Assembly: GCA_025890175.1 (NCBI GenBank) | Contig: JANPYM010000010.1 | Coordinates: forward strand, 1,332,427-1,396,426 | DNA from: Ciborinia camelliae | Taxonomy: Eukaryota; Ascomycota; Leotiomycetes; Helotiales; Sclerotiniaceae | Direction of reading: 5' to 3' | DNA: 64,000 nt | Shown here: piece after piece, positions 24,326 to 35,902 of the stretch | How the letters are laid out: every line of letters starts with the position of its first letter | Numbering within the stretch: the stretch's first letter is position 1 | Position numbers and translations under genes: made by a program | The notes under the pieces: generated by a model | Databases searched by the model: none | Seen by the model: only the letters and a program-made list of their open reading frames with translations | Told to the model about the DNA's origin: nothing

Positions 24326-25619
24326 ATGAAGTCTTTTTGTCGTTCATTTTCCTCTGTCGCAGTTAGAAGGCCAATTGGTGAAAACAATTCACGACTTCCT
24401 TATCGATGTCTGCGCGCTTCAGCACCAGCACCACACCCTAAAAATCAAAATTTCTTTTCTTCCAAAGCTGTCCTCCAACAAGATGTTGCATCTTCCAATA
24501 ATGAGCCAACGACCGAGTTGAAACCCGTTCAAAAGAGAAAACCTTTACGATCGCCAGCTGGGAAGACGAGTTTGAGGAGGGTGGCAGTGGAAGCCCAGAG
24601 ATCCAGGCAGAGTACAACTCGACCTGAAGCTACCTCCGAAAATGTTGGCGGAACGAATAGAGTTACTGCTATTTCAGTGGCAGATCATTTTGATATGGAA
24701 GCTGTAGCTCGAATCCTGCGATCGCATGGGTTCTCAATTGACCCAGATGGAACCGGCTTTGAATCCGATGAGGTTATACATACTCGAGGGGTCAATAATG
24801 GGGATATATTTGTGTTTCCTTCGGGTTCACTTGTGGCCTGGTCTTTACCTGAGGATGTAGTTACAGATTTGGCAACGAAGACCCTGTTACCGGCAGCTAT
24901 AGATTCACATGTGGATGATGTTGAGATAGAACATCTGGAATGCGAGGAAGACCACAAACGGGAGAACAGCAGCATCAGAGGAGATACTATTGTGCTAGGA
25001 ACGAAGGACTCGCCAACTGAGGGAGGTTTAAGGTATGCTACACTCAGTTGTATTTGTCTCGGGAATCATGAACGTTAAATTTTGCCATAGCTCACGAGTC
25101 GACACAACTCTTGCGAAAATCGCCTTTTCCTCTGGCCTTGCTCGGTCAACAAAACTTGCGGTCCTAGAGACTATGCTGTCGAAGTACTTTGAGTCTACTA
25201 AAACCATACCCACATTACTTTCCCGAGGCTCAAGATTACCCTTCAATCGACAATTCATGCTACAAAAGACTGGTGAGTTGCTTGATTTACGGGCGCGGTT
25301 GAACCACTATTCCGAGCTTACAGATTCACTCCCGGATTTGTTTTGGGACAGTCGGCATGAATTAGGTCTAGAAGGGTACTACGAGCAGGTCGGAAGGGCT
25401 CTTGATGTTGGTGTTCGAATAAAGACTTTGAATCAAAAGATGGATTATGCCCAGGAAATTGCAACAATTCTTCGGGAGACAATGAGCGAGAAACACAGTA
25501 TTAATTTGGAGTGGATCATTATTGTTCTCATTGCTGTAGAGGTAGGATTTGAGCTTCGGAGACTGTGGAAGGAGCGAAATGAGCGACTGGAAAAGGAAAT
25601 GAAAAAGGAAAATGAATGA
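24326..25619 (+). CDS. Mitochondrial RMD1/RMND1-family (DUF155) protein, 411 aa
   Basis: Two exons, 24326-25032 and 25091-25619, flank a 58-nt intron (GTATGC...CATAG) that keeps frame. The N-terminus (MKSFCRSFSSVAVRRPIG) is a typical matrix-targeting presequence. The DUF155/YagE domain covers about residues 115-380, with FDMEAVARILRSHGF, NNGDIFVFPSGSLVAWSLPED, SSRVDTTLAKIAFSSGLARS and FWDSRHELGLEGYYEQVGRA. A C-terminal membrane segment (WIIIVLIAVEVGFELRRLW) and a charged tail follow. Human RMND1 and the yeast counterpart YDR282C (Mrx10) associate with the inner membrane and support mitochondrial translation, so the same role is inferred here. Confidence 0.88.
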
Positions 25620-26562
25620 TATATAACAAGAAATCAACTCTGCATTATTTCTTTTCCCCTTTCCCCAAATTTCAAAGGATACCCCGCTCAACATCTAAGA
25701 GCAAACAAAGTTTGAGGCATTTCTAGTACTAAATAAATTGGAATATTTCTAATAATCGAACAATGCCCGGCTCTGAGATATGCCTGATTCCGATCGTTGA
25801 ACTGGTTATTCATTCTTTTGCAATCTATTAATTCAGAGTATAAAGTTGAAAAAAAACTTCTAATATGGCAAATTGTGATGTATCAAGTAAAAGTTTACCT
25901 GCATATGGCTGCGCCGCCCTGAAAGATCTGCGATCACGGGTACCAGCATCCGTTTATTATACGTTGGCAAGCTTTGTCTGAAAGTTTCAGAAAATGAAAG
26001 CAATAGTATTCGGCGATGTTATTGATTAGTACTTGATATAAAATGAAATAAAGGGCTATGGCCTAGTTTATATGTTTGCTTTTGTTTTTAAAACAATGCA
26101 AATTTTTATATATGCGTTTGTTGGATGATTTATATGCGAAAAAGTAAATTACAAGAAAAGGGGGAAGCTAAGAAAACAAATAACCGAAAATCATCAAGCA
26201 AACAAAATTCTATTGATTTAGTTTCAGGTCTTTCTCTCAATAATCCACACACAAATAATCTATTGTCTATGCAGCAGACAGAAACCTATGCCAAACCTCG
26301 ATGTAGGATCATTCATCTGATAAATACAAAGTAAGCAGGCTCCATAGTCATATCGTTCAACATATGTAACTTTTGAACATGTTTGCACCCTTTAAAAATT
26401 GCACAACTGACCACTTTAGCAATCAGAACACATCGAACAGCAGCCGAAGCTATTCACCACCCACTCAGTGAAGCTATTCACCACCCACTCAGTGTACAAA
26501 AACAACATACGCGTAGACGGTCCTCTTTGAAACCAAAGTGCTACAACAACGGGCCCCACAAC
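25620..26562. other. AT-rich intergenic region with a 24-bp tandem duplication
   Basis: It holds the 3' UTR of the upstream gene and the upstream region of the HET gene. A 24-bp unit is exactly duplicated head to tail at 26446-26469 and 26470-26493. The frame is open in phase with the HET gene from 26383 but has no ATG before 26563. Confidence 0.5.
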
Positions 26563-28281
26563 ATGGCGGAGATTTACGAACCTCTTAATAAAGCATCAGA
26601 TCAGATCAGACTGCTCGAATACATACCGCAGTCTGAATCAACAAGCTGGGATCACATACCAAGCTTCAGACTTGTTGTCAAATCCCTTAGCGAGAATCCC
26701 GAATATTCAGCATTGTCATACATGTGGGGGGAAGAAAAGGCTTCCGAAAAGATACATCTGGAGGTCCAGGTACGACCAAATCTAGCTAACGCACTACAAC
26801 ATATCATCCCCGTCTCTACATCTTATTTGTGGATTGATGCCCTTTGCATAAACCAAGGTGACACATCTGAAAGAAATCACCAAGTTGGACAAACGGGAAA
26901 TATCTATCGTCAGGCACAGCAAGTACTGATTTGGCTGGGGGCCGAGGTCCAATTTGATAAACGGAGGGAAGTACCGGTTGAACCAGATGCTGCACTCTGC
27001 GCTATCAAGAAATTGGCCGCTGCCCATGAGGAAGTAGTCAAAATGGGTATCGCTATCTCTATTGATGAGATTCTTCGCAGAGAGGAACTCACGGCTCTCG
27101 TGGAGCTATGCTATAGCAGTTATTGGATATAGTCGTGGATAGTTCAGGAAGTATTATTGGCAAGCAATCTGAGGATATGTTGGGGCCATCAACACAATCC
27201 AGGGTTAAGGAGTGTCTCATGGACTGAGTGGGACCAAGCAAATAACGCTCTGAAAAGCCTGGAGTTCTTACGCGGACAATTGTTCCAAACACCAAAAGAT
27301 AATCATGAGCTTGGTAGGATTCTTACAGAAATCAGAATCAGCCTTCCTTCAAAATTCAATAATCTGAGAGCAACTGGCCAAAAGAGTTGGGCCTTTCCTG
27401 AGTTACTGAAGATGTCTCGGTGGTCCATATGCCAGGAACCACATGACAAGATATACGCACTTCTTGGGCTTACCGACGGCACCCAAATGCGCGATTTTAG
27501 CATAGACTATTCCCGGCCATTGTTTGATATCTATACTGACCTAGTCATCCGCTATTCTGATATGCGACCTACGACTTCACAATCGGTAGAAGCTTTGCAG
27601 CTTAGTAGAGTTTTACAATTGATGTTAGATATTAAATATCAAATATGCTTTCGGACCAATATGATTCGCTTCTACAGCCAAACGCCAAAAACTCTAGGTT
27701 TAAGGTTCTTCAATGGTGTTGGCATATTTCAAGGCACTGCAGTTGCATCAAATGTCGCAAAAAACGATTTGCAGCGGAGAATAAACACACTGTTTCCGGA
27801 GACGAGGATGCCATCATATGAACTTCCTTTGAATTTGGACCTTTGTCGCACCACATCATTGCAAATGTTCAACGGATATGCCGCGCACGTAACAAAAAGC
27901 AATGGAGGTTACTGTTATCACAACAAGCCGAATACAGCAAAGATTCGTTATGAATGGAGCGACCCTGATGAAAATACGATTTTCGTAACGAGCAGAAAGG
28001 AGATCGGTATTTCCCCATTTGGACTTAAAGAGAATGACCTTGTGTACCGATTTAAAGACACCGACATCACCGTAATCGTTCGTCTGCAGAGCGAAAAGTA
28101 CAGACTCGTGGGGAGAGCTATCATAGCAGCTGACCAAGTTATCGAGAATTTCTCCGAACCCATGGTAGATGATGAAACACATAGGTTTTGCCTTGATATA
28201 CCGACTCTACAAGCGTTGACTTCTCCTTTGGATGAATTTAATTATAAGCTTCCTGACTTAGACAATTTTTTTCTCGCATAG
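26563..28281 (+). pseudogene. HET-domain (heterokaryon incompatibility) gene with one internal stop
   Basis: HET proteins trigger cell death after fusion of incompatible hyphae. From the ATG at 26563 the three HET blocks are all visible: YSALSYMWGEE (residues 48-58), YLWIDALCINQGDTSERNHQ (88-107) with NIYRQAQQVLIWLG, then YWI-stop-SWIVQEVLL where families usually have YW.R.W..QE. The stop is a TAG at 27130-27132, codon 190. The same frame then continues for 383 more codons to 28281 with ordinary coding character (EPHDKIYALLGLTDG). No acceptable intron removes the stop without deleting the conserved block. This is therefore a very young pseudogene, a polymorphic null allele, a read-through case or a sequencing error. 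There is no other damage. Confidence 0.75.
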
Positions 28282-30120
28282 TCTTGCTCCGTCAAAATTT
28301 GAGCAAAGCTCCGAGCCTCATCTCCAGCCATTGCTGGGTCCTATTTTCTGTAAGTTTTGGGTCTTATTGCAAAGGTCCAGGACTTGGAATTTTTCGACCT
28401 CATACAATGGTCCCTATGACAATATGCTCAAGAGTAACGTCGCTACAAACTATCTCTTAGGCGTTTGCCATCACACTCAACTGTGATTTCTCGCAAACTA
28501 CTTAAAAAGGCAATCCTGGGAGCCGATTTTTCAAATCTATATATCATCTTCTCAATAATTCATCTTTTCTGAGAACAACTCAAGTCAAATCAACTTCGAC
28601 ATTGCGTCCACACATGACAAGCAATGATCCTTTAACCCGAGATAACTTCGATATTTGCCTTTCTTTGGCCAAAACGCATCAATTATTATGCATATTGCGC
28701 ACCGTCTCATCCTTCAATCCGTGATGAATTCATCTCGCATTATCAAACAGTGGTTTAAATAGCCTCACCATGTTCATAGCCGTTAGCTTGCTACCGCCAC
28801 CGCCACACCAGCCTTCCCATCCTTTTCGCCAACAGCATCCTGCATTGTAAGCCTACCCAATCAAAACAACTGTGCCGTCTAATTTTCCTTTCTCAGAGCA
28901 CGACTGTTTTGAGCCAATTGGAAACTTCTATACCATCCGAGAAAGCTCGTTAGCCTTCCCCTTTACTCTCTGTCAAACATACGAAAGGAAGAAAGTGGTA
29001 CCCCCACCCCTCTCCCCTGAGAGTCTGATTGCGGGGTAGCGCAGCTGTTTTTTTCGCTTCTCGCTCTATCATCCTCGAAATGGAGCGAATGCAACCCTAT
29101 ATGACTGATCTTGAAAGTCCCACGTCCATTCGGATATTACTTAAAATGCGGCTTAGCAATAGCTACAAATGTAGCTGCCTGATCGCATTTCGAGGAAAAA
29201 CCGAATATCGAATTAAGTATCCCTACCCCGAGGCTGAAGAGGTACATATGCGGCGCTTCTATGCATATCAACGCTGTTAAATAACTCAATTGGTAATTGC
29301 GGTGCCGTTGAAGATAAATTATCCATCATTTCTGACATTACACAATCTCGAGCTGAACATCGGGGAAATCTATACTTCCTTATCCGTCTTACAACCGGTA
29401 GATGTTCCCAGGATGCGAGATATAGATATCTTATCGTGGCTATTGATTTGATACAGCCTAGCCGTTGAAACGCTATGCCAGGGGATCAATCCGGAGCTCC
29501 TACAGGGTTGAACTGTTCAGGGGTTTCCGTATGTGAATTTCATTTCTCGAGTGACATCTTTGGAAGGAGTTTCAATGGTAAATCCCTACTTTATCAACGT
29601 AAAAAAACACTCTGAAACAAACAATATTTACGTACGTATGGACACCGTTGCGCTCACATGGGTAGAAATGAGATCCAAAACCCGGTGCAGCGGTAAGGTT
29701 GCAGCCGCTGCAGGGCGCGACCAAAGAAGCCTTAATTCCGCGGTACAATACCGCAAGGCTGAATTACTGTATGGTGACACATCGTGTAATAGCCAATGAA
29801 GTAATTATATTTTGGCTTGTGCGTTACTTACCAATATACGCGCATTGTATGCGCGAGCAACGCGGGGCCGTGTTCTATAATTGCGATCTTTGTAATTTAG
29901 AGAAGTGGCCTTTAATTGCGAGATACAAATCCCTCGTCAGAGTGACGTTGTTACGGCACGGTTGCAGAACCTGAAAGTCGACTCAACGGTCGATGACCCC
30001 CTCAATATATAAAAATGCTATTGTACCCGACATCATGTCTTGGATGGAATGAAAGGTCAATCCGCGATCAATAGCAAGCGAGCAATCTTACCTACCAAAA
30101 AGATATGAACCGTTTAAGGA
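28282..30120. other. Gene-poor region, possible transposon remnants
   Basis: No coding gene is supported. 29680-29975 is unusually rich in CG dinucleotides and small palindromes compared with its surroundings. A stretch from about 29948 (TGTTACGGCACGG...) looks like the start of a retroelement LTR, but no partner LTR or element body is seen. Confidence 0.35.
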
Positions 30121-31869
30121 ATGGCTACAATTGTGAGAAAAAAAGCTTGGAGACCCAAATCCAAAACTGGATGCCTTACTTGTCGGTCAGTCATCCTGCC
30201 TTAATTGATGCTCCCAGGTATTGTCAGTATAGGGGGTTGCAAAGTCATATTGCTGATAGCAAATAGAATTCGCCGTGTGAAATGCGGAGAAGAGAAACCT
30301 GACTGTCTCCGATGCACAAAGACTGGACGCAAATGTGATGGCTATGATTCAGATCGTCCAGAAATTCCAAACATTGCAATGACACGGATGGCTAGTACGG
30401 CATCTTCATCAAGTGCAAGCCCAATCGCTAGCCCGGCCACAAGTCCGGTGGCAAGCATGATCAGGATTCTATCCCCAAGTATAAACGGGGATGGAGAGGA
30501 ACGAAGAAGCTTCAATTTCTTTATCGACCGAACAGCACCAGAACTTGCGGGGTTTTTTGAATCTAGATTTTGGATCAGTCTGGTTTTGCAGAGATGCCAC
30601 TCGGATCCTCCTATTCGCCATGCGGCAATTGCTCTAGGAGCCTTGCATGAGTCCTTCAAGTTCGGTGATGTAAAACTACTGGAAGCGGGAGCTATTGACA
30701 ACCCTAAGCAAAGATTCGCCCTGCTACAAAACAACAAAGCTATACGCCACTTAACGGGACACCTCTCCCATGGAGGCAACCCACAATCTCCAGAAGTGAT
30801 TTTGATATCATGTCTCCTGTTTATCTGCTTTGAGGCAATGCAAGGAAATAACCAAGCTGCATTTTCTCATCTCAATAGTGGTCTAAAGATTCTAGGCGAC
30901 TGGATTGAGAAAACCGAATATCATCCTCACCATCATTCAAAGTCAAACTTGACTCAACAATTCATCCATTCGGAACTCGTCCCTTTATTCGGTGCTTTGG
31001 ACATCCAAGCAACGTTAGTTTTACCAACTGACTCTTTCCACTGGGGAATGACAATGGGATCCACGAAAGTCGATTTCAGAACCCTAAGTAATATGCCAGA
31101 CGCGATTTCGACTCTCAACGAAGCAAAATGTCATTTGCAAAACCAGACTCGCGGACTCTTGGAATACCTTGGGAGAGTAGCACAACAACATACCTTCGAC
31201 TTGATAGGGGGAGGCGATAACCTTCACGCGGATAGCATGAAGAATATCATGATAGAAAAGAGAAAACAGGCTTGTCAACTTGAGCAGTGGTCCAGACTTT
31301 TCGATGCTTTCGCGCAAACAGCAAGCCAAACAATGGATACGAATAATCTACGAGCATCCATATCACTCAAGCTTCAACACGTCGCGATCAAACTGATTCT
31401 CGAAACGGCGCTATTCAAGAGTGAAATGGAATACGACCAATATATGGACCAGTTCGAGCTGATGACTTCCCTAGCCGAGTCACTTCTCAAATCATACGGC
31501 GATTCGATATTGGAAAATGGCCGGGTATTTTCCTTCGACACGGCGATAATACCACCTCTGTTGTGCGTGGTAAGCAAATGTCGCGATCCTTCGTTACGTA
31601 GAAAAGCACACGCGCTTATGTCGAGTTCTTTCAGACGAGAAGGTGGTTGGGATAGTGACTACGCGAGTAGTATTGGTAGATGGACGATAGATAAGGAGGA
31701 AGAGGGATTAGAGAATATTTCAAAGGCAGGAGACGTATTGGAATCTACTAGGATAGTAGTGGCAGAAATAAGGTCGCTGGAAAGACGACGTGCATTGATA
31801 AAATTTAGACAAGGTCCTCCTTGGAATGCTGGAGATACAGAGCTTCAAGAGGAGTGGATTGTTTGGTGA
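30121..31869 (+). CDS. Zn2Cys6 transcription factor (555 aa)
   Basis: Two exons, 30121-30185 and 30267-31869, are joined by an 81-nt intron (GTCAGT...AATAG, branch TGCTGAT) that falls inside the zinc cluster and restores it. The DNA-binding domain is at the extreme N-terminus: C18, C21, C28, C35, C38 and C45 give the C-x2-C-x6-C-x6-C-x2-C-x6-C binuclear cluster, preceded by basic residues (RKKAWRPKSKTG). A Ser/Ala-rich linker follows. The rest is the helical fungal-specific regulatory domain (fungal_trans_2 type; PELAGFFESRFWISLVLQ, ISCLLFICFEAMQGNNQAAF). It likely regulates metabolism or secondary metabolism; the target is unknown. The nearest downstream gene on the same strand is the DJ-1-like protein. 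Confidence 0.9.
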
Positions 31870-32602
31870 TGATAAATATTTATATTAATATTTGGACTTT
31901 GGTAGGTTGTCTATAAGATTGTATATCTTGAATATAATTATTTAGACCTTGTAAGAGATTGGGACTTTGGGAATAGATGGTTATAGGTTGTTATGACGAG
32001 TGACATGTTGGGGAGAGTCAGATGAGAGAGATTTCATAGGGAGTATCTACGATCACCGTATTGGCTAGGTACCTAAAGTCGGAATATCTCTTCTCGATAG
32101 AGGAGTCTTTTGGGGGGATATTTTGAAATTTATCTGAAGTTGGGGATTAATAAACTAATTGCTTACAATAATATAGCAAAACCTTTGTTGAAAGTCTTGT
32201 TGTATTGTATAAATAATAGCGGGAAGATGTATTTTTTGGGTTTAGCTTCACAACCCTATAATCTCAAGACTCAAACCCTTGATGATCTTATATCAAAACC
32301 CTCGTGATCTCTATAAAGAAAGTAACCCCGAGTAACAAAACAGAAGTCTGGTAGAGATTCAATTTCTTGATAGAAATCATATAATTTTATTAGTCTTTCG
32401 AGAAGAAGCTGGGTGCTGTGCTCCTATAGGTTTCTTATATCAATTCCAACTATTGCTGTGCCACTTACTGCTGTGCCACTGCTGGCCAATATATATCAAT
32501 TGCCTCCCCAACTTCCCTTCCACCCTCTATAATAATTAATTAATCCGAACACTTACCAAATTCACATCCAACCCCCATAATTAATCTAATCACTTGCTAA
32601 AG
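31870..32602. other. AT-rich intergenic region
   Basis: About 730 bp, rich in A and T, holding the 3' UTR of the regulator and the promoter of the DJ-1-like gene. No repeat or RNA gene is recognised. Confidence 0.45.
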
Positions 32603-33522
32603 ATGTCTAACCCAAAAGTCTTGATTCCTATGTCGGATTATGGCCATGACCCTACAGGTAGCTAGCTAGCTCTCCTTCTACAGTTAAAAATTCCAACCCG
32701 ATTACAAGTCATGATCGTGATCACTAACCACCCCCCCAGAAACCTCCGTCCCATACACAACCTTCATAGCCGCCGGCTTCACCGTGGATTTCGCCACGGA
32801 AGATGGCAAACCCCCCCAATGCGACCGCAAAATGCTCACCGGCGTGACCCAAAAAATACTAGGCGCCACACAATCCACCATCGCTCTCTACAACCAAATG
32901 ACGCAAACCCGCGAGTTTAACACTCCTCTCTCTTGGACATCCGATTCATTTTCTCTCGATGCATACGATCTCGTTTTTCTCCCTGGCGGCCACGAGAAAA
33001 GCGTCAGGCAATTAATCGATTCGGAAATCATGCATCGCCATCTAGTTGAGTATTGGAAAGGAGTGAGGAAACCGGGCAAGAAATGCGTGGGTGCTGTTTG
33101 TCATGGGGTGATGGTTTTGAGCGAGACGTTGTGTGATATCGGGAATGGAGAGGGCAGGAAAAGTATACTTCACGATTGTGCGACGACGGCGCTCCCGGGT
33201 ATGTTTGAGGGAGTGGCATATTGGGGGACGAGGCTGGCGTTGGGGGATTATTATAAAACGTATGGAGGGGGCAGTGAGAGTGTGGAGAGTTCGGTAAGGA
33301 AGAGGTTGGATGATCCGGAGAATCAGTGGAAGGGGAGTTGGGGAATTAGTCCGTGAGTTTATCTTTCATCTTGGTCGTAACCTTATAGGGCTGAGATAAT
33401 GAGAAAATAGTTTTGTGGTGGAGGATGAGAAGTATAATTATGTGAGCGCGAGGTATCCTGGCGATGTGCAATTATTGGCGGATACGGTTGTTACCTTGGT
33501 TAAGAAGAATATGAGCAATTGA
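32603..33522 (+). CDS. DJ-1/PfpI family protein (class I glutamine-amidotransferase-like), 259 aa
   Basis: Three exons fit: 32603-32657, 32740-33352 and 33411-33522. The introns are 82 nt (branch CACTAACC, acceptor CCCAG) and 58 nt, and frame is kept. The protein has the flavodoxin-like core: KVLIPMSDYG at the N-terminus, FLPGGHEKSVRQ in the middle, and the nucleophile elbow CVGAVCHGV with Cys139. Glu19, encoded across the first splice junction, sits where DJ-1 proteins have the acidic partner of the cysteine. Fungal members resemble Hsp31-type chaperones or glyoxalase III, or act as isonitrile-hydratase-like enzymes; which applies here cannot be told. The C-terminus (SARYPGDVQLLADTVVTLV) is typical of the family. 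Confidence 0.9.
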
Positions 33523-33997
33523 GTTATGCCCAGGTGATATGAAATTTTACTTGGAAATTTCAGTTGGGTAGGTAGTTCCGCCAAGAATTACGGCTGTTTA
33601 GCGTCACTCAAGACGGGAGGGGCTCTCCGGGAAGGAGTCACCGGGAGCTAGCATTTAGGGCTTGGTAGCGTATGGATATGCTAGGTCTGAGCTTTTATTT
33701 TGCACATCACAATCATGAATTCATACAAGCACCTGCAAAAGGTTTGCATATTCGTATTTTCACTTCTCTAATGTTGAGGAATTGCGTCAATTCTTGATTC
33801 CGACTATAAATCCCGGTTAAGCTATCAAAAGTTCTACCATAACGCGCGCGCCTCAAAACACCATCCCAATAGCTACCCCGTCGATGATTCCAACTCCGTA
33901 AACCATAAAACTACCCCGGGAGTAGAGATACTCAGCCATTGAAAAGTTAAGTAAGCCACACGTGAACGGCAAAGGAGATCCTAAAGACGCTAGCGCC
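33523..33997. other. Convergent 3' intergenic region
   Basis: 475 bp between convergent stop codons; 3' UTRs only as far as I can see. Confidence 0.45.
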
Positions 33998-34792
33998 TTA
34001 AAAAGTCTCCTTATCAATATCATCCTTATTCTGTCCAGTAGCACCCGGTATCGAACCCTTCAAAGGGCTATCAAACATTCCCATCAACATCTTCCTATAC
34101 AACCCACTATCCAGAAACTCTCTATCAATATCCTCATACGCTGCCGCTCCTCCCTTTCCCCACATATTCTTGCCCAGTTTCACAATACACGCATCACCGC
34201 TGACTCCTGCACTCCATCTCTGATTTAAAGGTAACCCGTTTCCTTCAGGCGTATATAACAACATGTATGTTCCCGTCAGAGCGTGATCTGCGGAGTCTTT
34301 GACCATGGCTAAGGAAGAGTATTTTTGGATTCGAGCGTGCCAGGGATCACCATCGCCCCAAAAGGAACGCATATCGGGAATGTGTGAGAGATGGTTATCT
34401 TTGTGTCCCTCGAGGCGAATATCAATTGTGCGAAGTGTGAGAAGAAGAGGACGTGTGCCTGCTTGAGGCAGTAAGATGACAATGATGGAAGTAGTTTCAA
34501 CTTTTGGAGAAGGAGGAGATGATGTGGCGAAGATTTTGTTGATGATGCCAAGGCGGGTTGTACTGTTTCCTAGCTGATGTCGCGGATGCTGAGACGAGGA
34601 ATTCGAGTCTGTGGAAAGATGTGGTGTTTTGGCTTGGCTTATGATAAATTCCGATTCGTTTTCGAGAGCTTCGTGGCGTTTTGCGGTGTCAGGGCCCTGT
34701 TCATGGGTTGGGGGCGGACTGTAGATTCCTGAGAGAATTGGTACTCTTTGTTGGATTGCCATTTGGGCACGAAAGCTTTCATTAGTTGCCAT
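33998..34792 (-). CDS. Hypothetical protein, 264 aa
   Basis: A single open frame starts at the ATG at 34792. I do not recognise the family. The first 100 residues are polar and Ser/Pro/His-rich. A beta-like stretch follows (TTSIIVILLPQAGTRPLLLT), then a more conserved-looking C-terminal part (DMRSFWGDGDPWHARIQKYS, SADHALTGTYMLLYTPEG, WSAGVSGDACIVKLGKNMWG). The order and composition of the second half look like a real folded domain, not a shadow frame, and no gene competes on the other strand. No signal peptide or TM segment is seen. Confidence 0.6.
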   Translation of the reverse strand: MATNESFRAQMAIQQRVPILSGIYSPPPTHEQGPDTAKRHEALENESEFIISQAKTPHLSTDSNSSSQHPRHQLGNSTTRLGIINKIFATSSPPSPKVETTSIIVILLPQAGTRPLLLTLRTIDIRLEGHKDNHLSHIPDMRSFWGDGDPWHARIQKYSSLAMVKDSADHALTGTYMLLYTPEGNGLPLNQRWSAGVSGDACIVKLGKNMWGKGGAAAYEDIDREFLDSGLYRKMLMGMFDSPLKGSIPGATGQNKDDIDKETF

Positions 34793-35902
34793 ATTTACGA
34801 AGATAGACAGTTTGTATGCTCGACGTTATCTTCTGTACAATAGGAATCGTTATATAGGTAGAGAAGTCCTTGAAGGCTTAGCTTCTGTGGATCATGAGAG
34901 CTACCTAGGTATGTAATTCTCTGTGCAACAATAGTCACGATAAGCTTAATTCAAATCAAATCGAGACGACCGAGTATAGCAAAACTGGAAGGAGGAGGTA
35001 CCGGTATTCCAGCACAATGTAAAGGTCTTGCAGGGGTATGAGCTACCAGGTTTCACGGCGGCAAGCTCTTGTGGGGATCAACCAATTAGACCGACCATAA
35101 ACGCTCAAACTACCAGAACCGCTTGGGAGAATAGTTCGGCGGCTTTAGTAATGGTGGAATGTGAGTGTCAAGAGCCTTTGAAACGATTGAAAGGCTACAA
35201 CTGTTGACAAGAAGATATACTTAAGTGATAGTCATTGTATGAGAAAATGCAATAGCAAGATACGAGTATGTAATGTTGAATCGCGAAATATGGGAAATAT
35301 GACGAAAGTGGGGAATAACCGAAAGCCGGCCAAACTTGGCTGCTTACCTGCCTCGTCCCATGAAAATTCTGAAGGCGCAAGGATGAAGGATGTATTGGAT
35401 GACAGTTCATGGCCTTGGAGAGCAAAGTTGAGGATATTCCCGAGGCTAGTTGATACTATTCTGCGGCAAGGCTTCGCTGCAAAGCAATCACTCTTCGCAC
35501 ATCATGACCCTATCAGATAGCATAGAAATTCCCGGGAGTTTGGTAGTGATACGGATAAGGGTTGAGATAAGGTGATCCTTGTGAGTTGAATCCTCTTTTT
35601 TCTGAGACATATCCAATTCATAGCTTCCCCGCTGGTAATGAAACAGGCTCTGGCGGGATCTTTGTCCCGCCACAATCGATAGAGTAATTGGGCTTTAGTG
35701 CTGCGGGGTGCAAATTGAGAGTAATTTTCCCACCGTGACTTTGCTAACAATCGCAATATTTTTCGCTACGCCGAATATTCCGTGAATACTTGAGTGTATT
35801 CCAAGGAGAGATGTCAAAATCAGACCTATACCATCTTCGCGCAGCGTGGTGCCATCGAGATTTGTAGCAGCCAGATAAAGTACCTCTGCATTCCACAATG
35901 AT
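34793..35902. other. Intergenic region
   Basis: 1.1 kb with only short overlapping open frames on both strands and no recognisable motif. Confidence 0.4.
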
